Positions 27,185-36,180 are shown, counted from the stretch's first letter. The stretch is DNA of 41,211 nucleotides from Xanthomonas boreopolis (GCA_014654535.1 BNBA01000035.1:1-41211); one strand, 5' to 3'. Made by a program: numbers and translations. The notes: generated by a model not told the origin, from the letters alone.

Positions 27185-27817
27185 TCAGGCCTTGTCCAGC
27201 CACGCCAGCAGCGGTTCCCAGTCCTGCTGGTGCTCGCGGACCTGGGCGGAACGGTAGTCGAACAGGCTGCGTCCCAGCCCGGCCAGCACCACGTAGGCCT
27301 GGGTGTCGCGCAGCTGGGCGACCAGCGGGTACGGCCAGGTGCCGATCATCTCCACGGCCTGCTGGGTGGTCTGGGTCCAGGGCTTGCTGCGGTTGAGCAC
27401 CAGCCCGACCGGCAGCTTGCGCTGGTGCACCCGCGGCACCTTGGCGAGCGTGTTGAGGAAGCCGACCACCGCCTCGATGTCCAGCGCCGAGGCCAGCACC
27501 GGCACCACCACCGCGTCGGCGCGTTCCAGGAAGGGTTCCAGGTCGTCGGCCATCGCCCCGGCGGGGACGTCGATGACGACCCGCTGGGTGTCCTCGGGGA
27601 CCGCGGCGATCCACTTGCGCTTGCGGGTGGCGTCGACCGGCAGCACCGCCGACTCCAGCGCGGCGCGGCGCTCGGCCCAGCGGGTGGACGATCCCTGCGG
27701 ATCGGCGTCCGCCAGCACGGTCCGCTTGCCCTGCAATGCCGAATGCGCGGCCAGGTTGGTGGCGATCGTGGTCTTGCCCACGCCACCCTTGGAGCCCGCC
27801 ACCAGGAACGTCTTCAT
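27185..27817 (-). CDS. ParA-family ATPase, orphan
   Basis: Encodes 210 residues. The deviant Walker A GSKGGVGKTT (residues 8-17) with its signature Lys, switch I LADADPQGSSTRW and switch II VIDVPAGAMADDL identify a ParA/MinD-superfamily ATPase that positions cargo by dimerising on DNA or membrane. The length matches the short ParA group (McdA, PpfA, chromosomal orphans) that lacks the N-terminal regulatory domain of plasmid ParA. No ParB or parS-like repeat is nearby, so it is not a partition operon. No amphipathic C-terminal helix like that of MinD is evident (tail EPLLAWLDKA). Cargo is unknown. It is the first gene of the set with sixA, yceI and the phospholipase-D gene. Confidence 0.92.
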   Translation of the reverse strand: MKTFLVAGSKGGVGKTTIATNLAAHSALQGKRTVLADADPQGSSTRWAERRAALESAVLPVDATRKRKWIAAVPEDTQRVVIDVPAGAMADDLEPFLERADAVVVPVLASALDIEAVVGFLNTLAKVPRVHQRKLPVGLVLNRSKPWTQTTQQAVEMIGTWPYPLVAQLRDTQAYVVLAGLGRSLFDYRSAQVREHQQDWEPLLAWLDKA

Positions 27818-27933
27818 GCACGCCTCGCTTCCGGGAACAGGCGGGCAGCGTACACCGCGTGATGGTGAGGAGGTAGTCGAACGATGTGACAGCCGCGCCC
27901 GGCGCGGGGCAGTCCGCCCCCCCGCCGGCGCTG

Positions 27934-28851
27934 TCAACCGGCCAGCCGCGGCAACAGCCAGGCCCAGGCCGGCAGCGTCAACAGCGACAGCAGGATGCTG
28001 TAGCCGACCATCGCCGCGGCCAGACGCGGGGCGAGCCGGTGCGAGATCGCCAGCGCGGCGGCGGTGATCATCGTCGGCATCGCCGTCTCCAGCACGTTGG
28101 CCTGGAGCATCAGGCCATGCAGGCCGAGCGCCCACGACAGCGGCACCGACAGCACCGGCACCAGCACCAGCTTGAGCAGCAGGCCGATGCCGAGCGGCTT
28201 GAGCTCGTCGGCCGGCAGGCGCAGCTGCAGCGAGAACCCCACCGCCAGCATCACCAGCGGCAGCATCGCGTCGGCCAGGCTCTTCAGCGCCGCGCCGATC
28301 CATGCCGGCGGCTGTTCCGGCATCAGCGTGGCGGCGAACACCAGCGCCCACAGCGGCGGGAACCGCGCCACCCGCCACACGATCGCGCGCGCGCTCGGCG
28401 GCGTGTCGCCGCTGTAGCGCGCCAGCACGTACAGCCCGTAGGTGGACAGCAGCACGAACGTGCCGAACTGGTCGTACACGACCGCGTAGGGCAGCGCGGC
28501 GTCGCCGAGCAGCGCGCGCACCATCGGGAAGCCGATGAAGCTGGAATTGGTGAACACCACGCACATCAGCAACGCCGCGTGCTCCTCGCGGCGGAAGCCG
28601 AACAGTCGCGTGCACAGCGCCACCAGCCCGGTCGCGGCGGCGGCCAGCAGCCACGGCGTGGCCACGACGCCGGCCAGGGCGCCGTCCAGGTGCAGGCGCG
28701 GCACGTAGGTCAGCACAGAAGCGGGCAGGCACACGTACAGCACGACGCGGTTGAGCACGTCGGCGGTGTTCTCCGGCAAGGCGCGCAGGCGAGCGAACAG
28801 CAGGCCAAGCGCCAGCATCGCCAGGATCAGCGCGAATGCATCGAAAGCCAT
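27934..28851 (-). CDS. AEC family transporter
   Basis: Encodes 305 residues with about ten hydrophobic segments in two inverted halves, typical of the auxin efflux carrier family (Mem_trans). Markers are the N-terminal FALILAMLALGLLFARLRALP, NRVVLYVCLPASVLTYV, CVVFTNSSFIGFPMV (conserved NxxFxGFP) and LETAMPTMITAAALA. Bacterial members export or import malonate, malate or other small acids; the substrate here cannot be told. It is an inner-membrane protein. It ends 116 bp before the ParA-type gene and may or may not be in that operon. Confidence 0.92.
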   Translation of the reverse strand: MAFDAFALILAMLALGLLFARLRALPENTADVLNRVVLYVCLPASVLTYVPRLHLDGALAGVVATPWLLAAAATGLVALCTRLFGFRREEHAALLMCVVFTNSSFIGFPMVRALLGDAALPYAVVYDQFGTFVLLSTYGLYVLARYSGDTPPSARAIVWRVARFPPLWALVFAATLMPEQPPAWIGAALKSLADAMLPLVMLAVGFSLQLRLPADELKPLGIGLLLKLVLVPVLSVPLSWALGLHGLMLQANVLETAMPTMITAAALAISHRLAPRLAAAMVGYSILLSLLTLPAWAWLLPRLAG

Positions 28852-28928
28852 GTCAGCGGTACGACGGGAGCGTGGGGGAACTCAGGATCGCATACGCGTC
28901 CGCCCGGCCGGTGCCGGCCGGGCACGCC

Positions 28929-29567
28929 TCACGGCCAGGCCGGCGGATTGGCTTGCCAGGCCGCCAGCACGTCGGCCAGCGTGGCGCGATCGGCCTCGCT
29001 CCAGTCCGGCAGCTGCGTGGCGAGATTGGCGCCGTTGCCCCACTTGTCCGGCCAGGTACGCATCGCCGCGCCGTACCACTGCAGGGCCTCGTCCTTGCGG
29101 CCGGCGCGCCACAGCCCGAGCGCGAGCGTCGGCGGCAGCCACTCCGGCGTGGCCGGGCGGCCGTTGGCCAGCAAGGCCCATTGCTCGACGGCCCTGGCGG
29201 CGTCGCCGACGCGCAGCAGGTCCCAACCGTAGTTCCAGATCACCGTCCGGTATTGCTGGCTGTTGCTGGACATGCTCTCGATCGCCGCGCGGTAGAGCTG
29301 CTCGCCGAGCTCGCGGCGGCCGCTGCGGAACGCGATGCCGGCCAGTTGCACGCGCGCCTCCACCGCGCGCGGGTCGCGCTGCACGATCGAGGCGAGCCGG
29401 TCGACCACGGCGTCGCCCTGGCCCGGCACGGCCACGATCGCGCGCGTCGTCGACCTGTCCTCGTCGAAGTAGAACTCCTTGGGCTTGGGCAAACCCTGCG
29501 CCTGCACCCCGAAGCAGGCGAGCCCCAGCAGGGCCCATGTCCAGGCCCATGCATTTGCAACTTTCAC
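28929..29567 (-). CDS. Exported TPR-like protein
   Basis: Encodes 212 residues from a GTG start preceded by a purine-rich GGGGGAAGAG sequence at the right distance. Residues 1-23 form a signal peptide (WALLGLACFGVQAQG), so the protein is periplasmic. The rest reads as helical repeat: RLASIVQRDPRAVEARVQLAGIAFRSGRRELGEQLYRAAIE and LALGLWRAGRKDEALQWYGAAM are TPR-like pairs. No catalytic motif is seen. It lies divergent from the indolepyruvate oxidoreductase gene and downstream of nothing else on its strand. Function unknown. Confidence 0.8.
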   Translation of the reverse strand: MKVANAWAWTWALLGLACFGVQAQGLPKPKEFYFDEDRSTTRAIVAVPGQGDAVVDRLASIVQRDPRAVEARVQLAGIAFRSGRRELGEQLYRAAIESMSSNSQQYRTVIWNYGWDLLRVGDAARAVEQWALLANGRPATPEWLPPTLALGLWRAGRKDEALQWYGAAMRTWPDKWGNGANLATQLPDWSEADRATLADVLAAWQANPPAWP

Positions 29568-29733
29568 GATCTCTTCCCCCTAGCACCTGCGGCAAAGCTC
29601 CTCCCGGGCCCATCCTAACCCAGCAGAGTGAGCACACGGCCCCAGGACGAAAAATACGCGCTGTTACAATCCCGCGGTCACGGGGGATCTCCATCGAGTC
29701 GAGGTTCCCGCCCGCCACCCCACCGGGAACGCC

Positions 29734-32700
29734 ATGACCAGCATCGCCGAATCCACGCCGCCTTCCCCTGCCGTCACCCCGGCGCCCGGCACTGTGGATG
29801 CGGACTACACGCTCGAGCACAAGTACACCCGCACCGACGGCCGCATCTACCTGAGCGGCGTGCAGGCGCTGGTGCGGCTGCCGTTGATGCAGCGCCTGCG
29901 CGACGACGCGGCCGGGCTCGATACCGCCGGCTTCATCAGCGGCTACCGCGGCAGCCCGCTGGGCGGGTTCGACCTGGAGCTGTGGCGCGCGCGCAAGCAC
30001 CTGGAGGCGGCCAAGGTGAAGTTCACGCCGGGCCTCAACGAGGACCTGGCGGCGACGATGGTGTGGGGCACGCAGCAGGTGCCGCTGTTCCCCGGCGCCA
30101 CCGTCGATGGCGTGTTCGGCATGTGGTACGGCAAGGGGCCGGGCGTGGACCGCAGCGGCGACGTGTTCAAGCACGGCAATGCCGCCGGGACCTCGCCGCA
30201 TGGCGGCGTGCTGGCGCTGGCCGCCGACGACCACGCCTGCCGCAGCTCCTCGCTGCCGCACGGCAGCGAGGAGGAGTTCGTCAGCGCGATGATGCCGGTG
30301 CTCAATCCGGCCGGCGTGCAGGACATCCTCGACCTCGGCCTGGTCGGCTGGGCGATGAGCCGGTATACCGGGCGCTGGGTGGGCTTCAAGACCATCGCCG
30401 AGACCGTGGAGTCCTCGGCCTCGGTGGACGTGGACCCGTTCGCGCGCCGGATCGTGCTGCCGGAGGACTTCGAGCTGCCGCCGGGCGGGTTGAACATCCG
30501 CTGGCCCGACCCGCCGCTGGAGCAGGAGATGCGCCTGCACCGCTACGCGGTCAAGGCGGCGCAGGCGTTCGCGCGCGCCAACGGCATCGACCGGACGGTG
30601 ATGGACTCGCCGCGGGCGCGGCTGGGCATCGTCACCACCGGCAAGAGCTACCTGGACGTGCTGCAGGCGCTGGAGTACCTGGGCCTGGACGAGCGCGCCT
30701 GCGCCGACATCGGCATCCGGCTCTACAAGGTCGGCATGACCTGGCCGCTGGAGCCGCAGGGCATCGCCGCGTTCGCGCGCGGGCTCGAGGACATCGTGGT
30801 GGTCGAGGAGAAGAAGGCCTTCATCGAGTCGCAGATGAAGGAGCTGTTCTACAACTGGCCGGCCGCCTGGGGCTCCCGCCCGAGCATCGTCGGCAAGTAC
30901 GACGAACGGGGCGAGTGGATCCTGCCGTCGACCGGCGAGTTGACCCCGGCCACCATCGCCGCAGTGATCGGCAAGCGCGTCCAGCGCTTCTTCGACAGCG
31001 AATCGATCGAGCAGCGGCTGCGCTGGATGGAGCAGAAGGAAGCGGAGATGGCGCTGCCGCGCGCGCATTTCCCGCGCGTGCCGCACTACTGCTCCGGTTG
31101 CCCGCACAACACCTCGACCGTGGTGCCGGAAGGCTCGCGCGCGATGGGCGGCATCGGCTGCCACTACATGGTGACGTGGATGGACCGGCGCACCGACACC
31201 TTCACCCACATGGGCGGCGAAGGCGTGTCCTGGTCCGGGCAGGCGCCGTTCACGACCACGCCGCACGTATTCCAGAACCTCGGCGACGGCACCTATTTCC
31301 ACAGCGGCACGCTGGCGATCCGCCAATCGGTGGCCACCGGCGTCAACATCACCTACAAGATCCTCTACAACGACGCGGTGGCGATGACCGGCGGCCAGCC
31401 GGTGGACGGCACGCTGACCGTGCCGGACATCGCCCACCAGATGCGCGCCGAGGGCATCCACGCCATCGTGCTGGTGTCCGACGACATCGGCAAGTGGACG
31501 CGCCGCCGCGAGCTGTTCCCGGCCGACGTGGAATTCCACGACCGCGCCGAGCTCGACGAGGTGCAAAAGCGCCTGCGCGAGGTCAAGGGCGTGTCGATCC
31601 TGATCTACGACCAGACCTGCGCCACCGAGAAGCGCCGCCGCCGCAAGCGCGGCAAGCTGCCCGATCCGGCCAAGCGCGCCCTGGTCAACTCGCTGGTCTG
31701 CGAAGGCTGCGGCGATTGCGGCGAGAAGAGCTTCTGCGTGTCGGTGCTGCCGAAGGAGACCGAGTTCGGGCGCAAGCGCGAGATCGACCAGTCCAATTGC
31801 AACAAGGATTTCTCCTGCGTGTCCGGCTTCTGCCCGAGTTTCGTCACCGTGCACGGCGGGCGGCTGCGCAAGGGCAGGAAGGACGATGCGAACGCGCTGC
31901 TGGAGCACCTGCCCGACCCGGCGTTCCGCAGCGACCTCGCGCGGCCCTGGAACATCCTGATCACCGGCGTGGGCGGCACCGGCGTGGTGACGATCGGCGC
32001 GCTGCTCGGCATGGCCGGGCACCTGGAAGGCAAGGGCGCGACCGTGCTCGACCAGACCGGGCTGGCGCAGAAGGGCGGCGCGGTGACCACCCACTTCCGG
32101 ATCGCGCGAAGCCCGCAGGAGCTGCACGCGGTGCGCATCGCCGCCGGCGAGGCCGACCTGGTGCTGGGCTGCGACATGGTCGTGGTCAACGACTACTCGG
32201 CGCTGTCGAAGGTGCGCGCCGGCCGCTCGCAGGTCGTGCTCAACACCTACGAGGCGATGCCGGGCACCTTCACCACGCGTCCGGACATGCAGTTCCCGGC
32301 CGCGGAGATCGTCGCCGGCGTGCGCGTGGCGCTGGGCGGGCGCGATCCGCTGCTGCTCGACGCCACCCAGCTGGCCACCGCGCTGCTGGGCGACGCGATC
32401 GCCACCAACCTGTTCATGCTCGGCTACGCCTGGCAGCTCGGCCTGGTGCCGGTGTCGTTCGCCGCGCTGATGCGCGCGATCGAACTCAACGGCGCCGCGG
32501 TGGCGATGAACAAGCAGGCGTTCGCATGGGGCCGGCTGGCCGCGATCGACCTGCCGGCGGTGCAGCGCGCGGCCGGCCTGGCCGGCGCGCCTGGCGGAGG
32601 CGTGCAGGACGCGCACCGCCCGCCGGCCGCCAACGATGCCGAAGGGATGTACGCGCCGCTCGACGACCAGCGCCTGTCGCGCTCCCTGGACGAGGCGATC

Positions 32701-33342
32701 GAGCGGCGCGCGGCCTTCCTGGCCGACTACCAGGATGCGGCCTACGCGGCGCGCTACCGCGCGCTGGTCGAGCGCGTGCGCGACGCGGAAGCGCGGCGCG
32801 CCCCCGGCTCGACCGCCCTGACCGAGGCGGTGGCGCGCTACTACTTCAAGCTGATGGCCTACAAGGACGAGTACGAAGTGGCGCGGCTTTACACCAGCGG
32901 CGAGTTCCAGCGCCAGCTGGAGCAGCAGTTCGAAGGCGACTATCAGGTCCGCTTCAACCTGGCCCCGCCGCTGTTCGCCAAGCGCGATGCGGATGGCCGC
33001 CTGGTCAAGCGCGAGTACGGCCCCTGGATGTTCACCGCGTTCAAGTGGCTGGCCCGGCTCAGGAAGCTGCGCGGCACCCGGCTGGACGTGTTCGGCTACA
33101 CCGCCGAGCGCCGCCTCGAACGCCAGCTGATCGCCGACTACGCGGCCACCGTGGCGTCGCTGCTGGAGAAGCTCGACGCCGACAACGTCGGCCTGGCCGC
33201 GCAGATCGCCGGCATCCCGGAACACATCCGCGGCTACGGCCACGTCAAGGAGGCGCACCTCAAGGAAGCCAAGGCGCGCGAGGCCGCCTTGCTGGCGCAG
33301 TGGCGCAACCCCAAGGCCTTGCACATCGTGCAGGCGGCCTGA
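29734..33342 (+). CDS. Indolepyruvate ferredoxin oxidoreductase, fused large enzyme
   Basis: Encodes 1202 residues. The reaction is CoA-dependent oxidative decarboxylation of aryl 2-keto acids to aryl-acetyl-CoA with transfer of electrons to ferredoxin. Order: N-terminal pyrimidine-binding and thiamine-diphosphate regions (GYRGSPLGGFDLE near 69-81; GIGCHYMVTWMDRRTDTFTHMGGEG about 471-495; GDGTYFHSGTLA), a Cys cluster region near 655-705 (CEGCGDCGEKSFC ... CNKDFSCVSGFCPSF) for a 4Fe-4S centre, then the gamma domain from about 742 (GVGGTGVVTIGALLGMAGHLEGKG, DQTGLAQKGGAVTTHFRIA) and a C-terminal extension of about 200 residues. It corresponds to IorA plus IorB fused. This long form occurs in aerobic proteobacteria. 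The gene is monocistronic and converges on egtD. Confidence 0.92.
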   Translation: MTSIAESTPPSPAVTPAPGTVDADYTLEHKYTRTDGRIYLSGVQALVRLPLMQRLRDDAAGLDTAGFISGYRGSPLGGFDLELWRARKHLEAAKVKFTPGLNEDLAATMVWGTQQVPLFPGATVDGVFGMWYGKGPGVDRSGDVFKHGNAAGTSPHGGVLALAADDHACRSSSLPHGSEEEFVSAMMPVLNPAGVQDILDLGLVGWAMSRYTGRWVGFKTIAETVESSASVDVDPFARRIVLPEDFELPPGGLNIRWPDPPLEQEMRLHRYAVKAAQAFARANGIDRTVMDSPRARLGIVTTGKSYLDVLQALEYLGLDERACADIGIRLYKVGMTWPLEPQGIAAFARGLEDIVVVEEKKAFIESQMKELFYNWPAAWGSRPSIVGKYDERGEWILPSTGELTPATIAAVIGKRVQRFFDSESIEQRLRWMEQKEAEMALPRAHFPRVPHYCSGCPHNTSTVVPEGSRAMGGIGCHYMVTWMDRRTDTFTHMGGEGVSWSGQAPFTTTPHVFQNLGDGTYFHSGTLAIRQSVATGVNITYKILYNDAVAMTGGQPVDGTLTVPDIAHQMRAEGIHAIVLVSDDIGKWTRRRELFPADVEFHDRAELDEVQKRLREVKGVSILIYDQTCATEKRRRRKRGKLPDPAKRALVNSLVCEGCGDCGEKSFCVSVLPKETEFGRKREIDQSNCNKDFSCVSGFCPSFVTVHGGRLRKGRKDDANALLEHLPDPAFRSDLARPWNILITGVGGTGVVTIGALLGMAGHLEGKGATVLDQTGLAQKGGAVTTHFRIARSPQELHAVRIAAGEADLVLGCDMVVVNDYSALSKVRAGRSQVVLNTYEAMPGTFTTRPDMQFPAAEIVAGVRVALGGRDPLLLDATQLATALLGDAIATNLFMLGYAWQLGLVPVSFAALMRAIELNGAAVAMNKQAFAWGRLAAIDLPAVQRAAGLAGAPGGGVQDAHRPPAANDAEGMYAPLDDQRLSRSLDEAIERRAAFLADYQDAAYAARYRALVERVRDAEARRAPGSTALTEAVARYYFKLMAYKDEYEVARLYTSGEFQRQLEQQFEGDYQVRFNLAPPLFAKRDADGRLVKREYGPWMFTAFKWLARLRKLRGTRLDVFGYTAERRLERQLIADYAATVASLLEKLDADNVGLAAQIAGIPEHIRGYGHVKEAHLKEAKAREAALLAQWRNPKALHIVQAA

Positions 33343-33355
33343 GCCGCCGCGCCCG

Positions 33356-33388
33356 CGTTCGGTGGCATCCGCCCGATGCCATCGAACG
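33356..33388. terminator. Hairpin between convergent genes
   Basis: A 13-bp stem with one G-T pair (33356-33368 with 33376-33388, 7-nt loop) lies just after the oxidoreductase stop and before the egtD stop. It is a plausible two-way terminator, though T-tracts are lacking. Confidence 0.55.
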
Positions 33389-33413
33389 AACGGGAGACGT
33401 CACCGGCCGCCGG

Positions 33414-34397
33414 TCACGACGGCCGCAGCAGCCGCAGCCCCATCCAGTCGCGCGGATCGTTCCAGCCATGGGTGACGCGCAGGCCGGCGATCGCGGCCAG
33501 TTCGGCGAAGTGGTCGTCGCTGTACTTCTGGCTGTACTCGACCAGCATCGCCTCGCCTTCCTCGAACCGGAAGCCGCGCCCGGCCAGGTGCACCGTCTGC
33601 GCGCGCCGGCTGACCAGGGCGGTCTCGATGCGCTCGCGTTCGCGCACGTACACCGCGCGGTGCGCGAACGCATCCACGTCGAAGTCGCTGCCCACCTCGC
33701 GGTTGAGGCGTTCCAGCAGGTTCAGGGTGAAGCGCTCGGTGACGCCGGCCGCGTCGTTGTAGGCCGCCTCGATCAGCGCCGGGTCCTTGACCAGGTCGAT
33801 GCCGATCAGCGCCGCGCCGTCGCGCCCCATGCTCCTGCGCATCGCGTCGAGCAGGCGCACCGCCTCGGCGTCGGTGAAGTTGCCGATCGTGGAACCGGGA
33901 AAGAACATCAGCATGCGCCGCGCGTGCCGGCGCGCCTGCGGCAACTGCAGGGGCCGGGTGAAATCGCCGCAGACCGGCAGCATCTCCAGCTGCGGGAAGC
34001 GCCCGGCCAGCCGCTCGGTGGCTTCCAGCACCGCCGTGCGCGAGATCTCCACCGGCGTATAGGCCACCGGGTCGATCAATCCCTCCAGCAACCGCTCGGT
34101 CTTGCGGCCGCTGCCGCTGCCGTACTCGACCACGTGCGCGCCCGGCCCGATCGCCTGCGCGATCGCCGGCATGCGCGCGTCCAGCAGCGCCAGTTCCGTC
34201 CGGGTCGGGTAGTACTCCGGCTGGCGCGTGATCGCCTCGAACAGGCGCGACCCTTCCGCGTCGTAGAAATACTTGGACGGCAGGTGCTTGGGCGTGCGCG
34301 AAAGGCCGGCCACCGCATCGGCGGCGATGTCGTCCGGGCGCGGGTGGAGGTCGGTCAACGTCACCGGGGCGCGCCCGGCAAAGGCGGCTGCACTCAT
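33414..34397 (-). CDS. egtD: L-histidine N-alpha-methyltransferase EgtD
   Basis: Encodes 327 residues and trimethylates histidine to hercynine with three S-adenosylmethionine, the first step of ergothioneine synthesis. Family features are LPSKYFYDAEGSRLFEAITRQPEYYPTRTE near residues 38-67, the SAM site VVEYGSGSGRKTERLL, FFPGSTIGNF and FRFEEGEAMLVEYSQKYS. The start overlaps the egtB stop as ATGA, so the two are translationally coupled and start choice is secure. No egtA, egtC or egtE is present in the window, so the later lyase step must be done elsewhere. Confidence 0.95.
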   Translation of the reverse strand: MSAAAFAGRAPVTLTDLHPRPDDIAADAVAGLSRTPKHLPSKYFYDAEGSRLFEAITRQPEYYPTRTELALLDARMPAIAQAIGPGAHVVEYGSGSGRKTERLLEGLIDPVAYTPVEISRTAVLEATERLAGRFPQLEMLPVCGDFTRPLQLPQARRHARRMLMFFPGSTIGNFTDAEAVRLLDAMRRSMGRDGAALIGIDLVKDPALIEAAYNDAAGVTERFTLNLLERLNREVGSDFDVDAFAHRAVYVRERERIETALVSRRAQTVHLAGRGFRFEEGEAMLVEYSQKYSDDHFAELAAIAGLRVTHGWNDPRDWMGLRLLRPS

Positions 34398-35692
34398 GCC
34401 AGGTCCCTGGCCAGGCGCACGCCGGCGAACTGCCAGCGCGCGGCAGGTTGGAAGAAGTTGCGATAGCTGGCGCGGACATGCTCGCGCGGCGTCGCGCAGC
34501 TGCCGCCGCGCAACACCCACTGGGCGTTCATGAACTTGCCGTTGTACTCGCCCAGCGCCCCCTGCCACGGCCGGAACCCGGGATAGGGAAGATAGGCGCT
34601 GCCGGTCCACTCCCAGACGTTGCCGTACAGCTGCTGCAGGCCGGCGTCGCTGGCCGGCACCGACACCGGGTGCAGCAGCTCGTCCTCGACGAAGTTGCCG
34701 TGCACCGCCACGCCGGTCGCGGCCTGCTCCCACTCGGCTTCGGTCGGCAGCCGCGCGCCGGCCCAGCGCGCGAACGCATCCGCCTCGAACAGGCTCAGGT
34801 GGCACACCGGGGCGTCCGGGTCGCGTTCGCGCCAGCCGCCCAGCGTGAACTCGCGCAGGCCGTCCTCATGCCAGTACAGCGGCCGCCGCCAACCCTGCGC
34901 CTGCACCGCGGCCCAGCCGTCGCTGAGCCACAGCGACGGCTGCGCGTAGCCGCCGTCGTCGACGAAGTCCTGGTACTCGCGGTTGTTGACCGGCCGGCTC
35001 GCCAGCGCGTGCGCCGGCACCAGCACCCGATGGCGCGGCGATTCGTTGTCGTAGGCGAACGAGGCCGCGGCCGGCCACGCGTCGGCGCCGATCTGCGCGA
35101 TGCGTTCGCCGCGCGGCAGCCAGCGCAGCGTGGACGTCCCGGCGCGCGGCAGGCGCAGGTCGTCGCGGTAGGCCGGCTGCAGCGGGTTGCTCCACAGCGC
35201 ATGCTTGATGTCGGTGAGCAGCAGCTCCTGGTGTTGTTGCTCGTGTTGGATGCCGAGCTGCACGATGTCGAGCGCATCCGCGTCGAGCGCGCCCCGCTGC
35301 AGGCGTTCGATCACCGCTTCTTCCACGGCGCTGCGATAGTCGCGCACCTGCTGCAGCGACGGCCGCGAGAGCAGGCCGCGGCGCGGCCGCGCATGCATCG
35401 GCCCGACGCTCTGGTAGTAGCTGTTGAACAGGTAGTCCCATGCCGGCTCGAACGGCCGGTAGCGCGGATCGGACCGCAGCACGAAGCGCTCGAAGAACCA
35501 GGTCGTATGCGCCAGGTGCCACTTGGCGGGACTGGCGTCCTCCATGCTCTGCACCATCGCGTCCTCGGCGCTGAGCGGCGCGGCGAGCCGCGCGGTCAAA
35601 CCGCGCGCCTGCACGAATGCGGCGAGCAGGCCGTCTTCTCGTTGGCTGCCGCGCGGATCGGAGGAGGAAGACGCAGGATGCATGGCGTGCAT
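34394..35692 (-). CDS. egtB: Iron-dependent hercynine sulfoxide synthase EgtB
   Basis: Encodes 432 residues. EgtB is a non-haem iron enzyme joining hercynine to a thiol with oxygen. The N-terminal DinB-like helical domain carries the iron ligands: His in KWHLAHTTWFFE and the pair in IQHEQQHQELL. The C-terminal formylglycine-generating-enzyme-type domain (about 190-430) shows NREYQDFVDDGGY, RLPTEAEWEQAA, YGNVWEWTGSAY and VLRGGSCATPREHVRASYRNFF. Absence of an EgtC-type amidohydrolase beside it suggests a variant that may use cysteine directly instead of gamma-glutamylcysteine; this is inference. An OvoA-type relative is less likely because OvoA carries a fused methyltransferase. It starts at 35692, or 35683. 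Confidence 0.93.
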   Translation of the reverse strand: MHAMHPASSSSDPRGSQREDGLLAAFVQARGLTARLAAPLSAEDAMVQSMEDASPAKWHLAHTTWFFERFVLRSDPRYRPFEPAWDYLFNSYYQSVGPMHARPRRGLLSRPSLQQVRDYRSAVEEAVIERLQRGALDADALDIVQLGIQHEQQHQELLLTDIKHALWSNPLQPAYRDDLRLPRAGTSTLRWLPRGERIAQIGADAWPAAASFAYDNESPRHRVLVPAHALASRPVNNREYQDFVDDGGYAQPSLWLSDGWAAVQAQGWRRPLYWHEDGLREFTLGGWRERDPDAPVCHLSLFEADAFARWAGARLPTEAEWEQAATGVAVHGNFVEDELLHPVSVPASDAGLQQLYGNVWEWTGSAYLPYPGFRPWQGALGEYNGKFMNAQWVLRGGSCATPREHVRASYRNFFQPAARWQFAGVRLARDLA

Positions 35693-35796
35693 CCTTGGGG
35701 AGTGAGCGTGAAAGTGCCGTCAGCGGATTGCGACGGCATCACGGCGCCTGGACCGTGGCCGCGCTCGGCGATGGCAGGCGGTCGCCCCGGAGCCCC

Positions 35797-36180
35797 TCAG
35801 CGCGGCGGCGCCAGCAACTCCCTCGCACTGAGATGGCCGTCGCCGTCGGCGTCCTGCTTGCGGAAGCGGTCGGCCAGCGCGGCGCGATGCTGTTCGCGCG
35901 TCACCGGCTTGCCGCGCCCGCCAGGCAGTTCGCTGGCGTCGAGCATGCCGTCGCGGTTGCGATCGCGCTGGTCGAAGGCATACGTCATCCAGTCCAGGTA
36001 TTCCTCGAGGCTGACCCGGCCATCGCCGTCGCGGTCCATGCGCCGCAGGTAGTCGCCGGTGTCGGCGACCTGGCCGCAGGCGAGGCCCGCCACGCCCAGC
36101 AGCAGCCATGCCCCGAACGACGAACGCCGCCCGGGGCGGCGTTCGTAGGCGCTGCGGGCATCGGCGCGGACGCGCGTCAC
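35797..36180 (-). CDS. EF-hand calcium-binding protein, exported
   Basis: Encodes 127 residues from a GTG start that overlaps the desaturase stop as GTGA. It has no ATG start, which is why it is easily missed. A positively charged N-terminus is followed by a hydrophobic segment (FGAWLLLGVAGLAC, about 22-35) that could be a signal peptide, perhaps with a modified Cys although the lipobox is not canonical. Three canonical EF-hand loops follow: 49-60 (DRDGDGRVSLEE), 73-84 (DRNRDGMLDASE) and 110-121 (DADGDGHLSARE), each with Asp at positions 1, 3 or Asn, 5, Gly at 6 and Glu at 12. It should bind calcium outside the cytoplasm. The partner is unknown. Confidence 0.85.
   Translation of the reverse strand: MTRVRADARSAYERRPGRRSSFGAWLLLGVAGLACGQVADTGDYLRRMDRDGDGRVSLEEYLDWMTYAFDQRDRNRDGMLDASELPGGRGKPVTREQHRAALADRFRKQDADGDGHLSARELLAPPR

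Noticed and set aside
27185-27817. Plasmid-type partition locus
   Set aside because: Only a short ParA-type ATPase is present; there is no ParB gene, no iterated parS-like sites and no replication gene nearby.
29642-29670. Promoter for the indolepyruvate oxidoreductase gene based on TACAAT at 29665
   Set aside because: A -10-like hexamer is present but there is no -35 match at the correct spacing, so it is too weak to list.
28882-33324. A 1480-codon open frame antisense to the indolepyruvate oxidoreductase gene
   Set aside because: Same cause: composition-driven absence of stops opposite a real, motif-rich gene. No start signals or conserved motifs.
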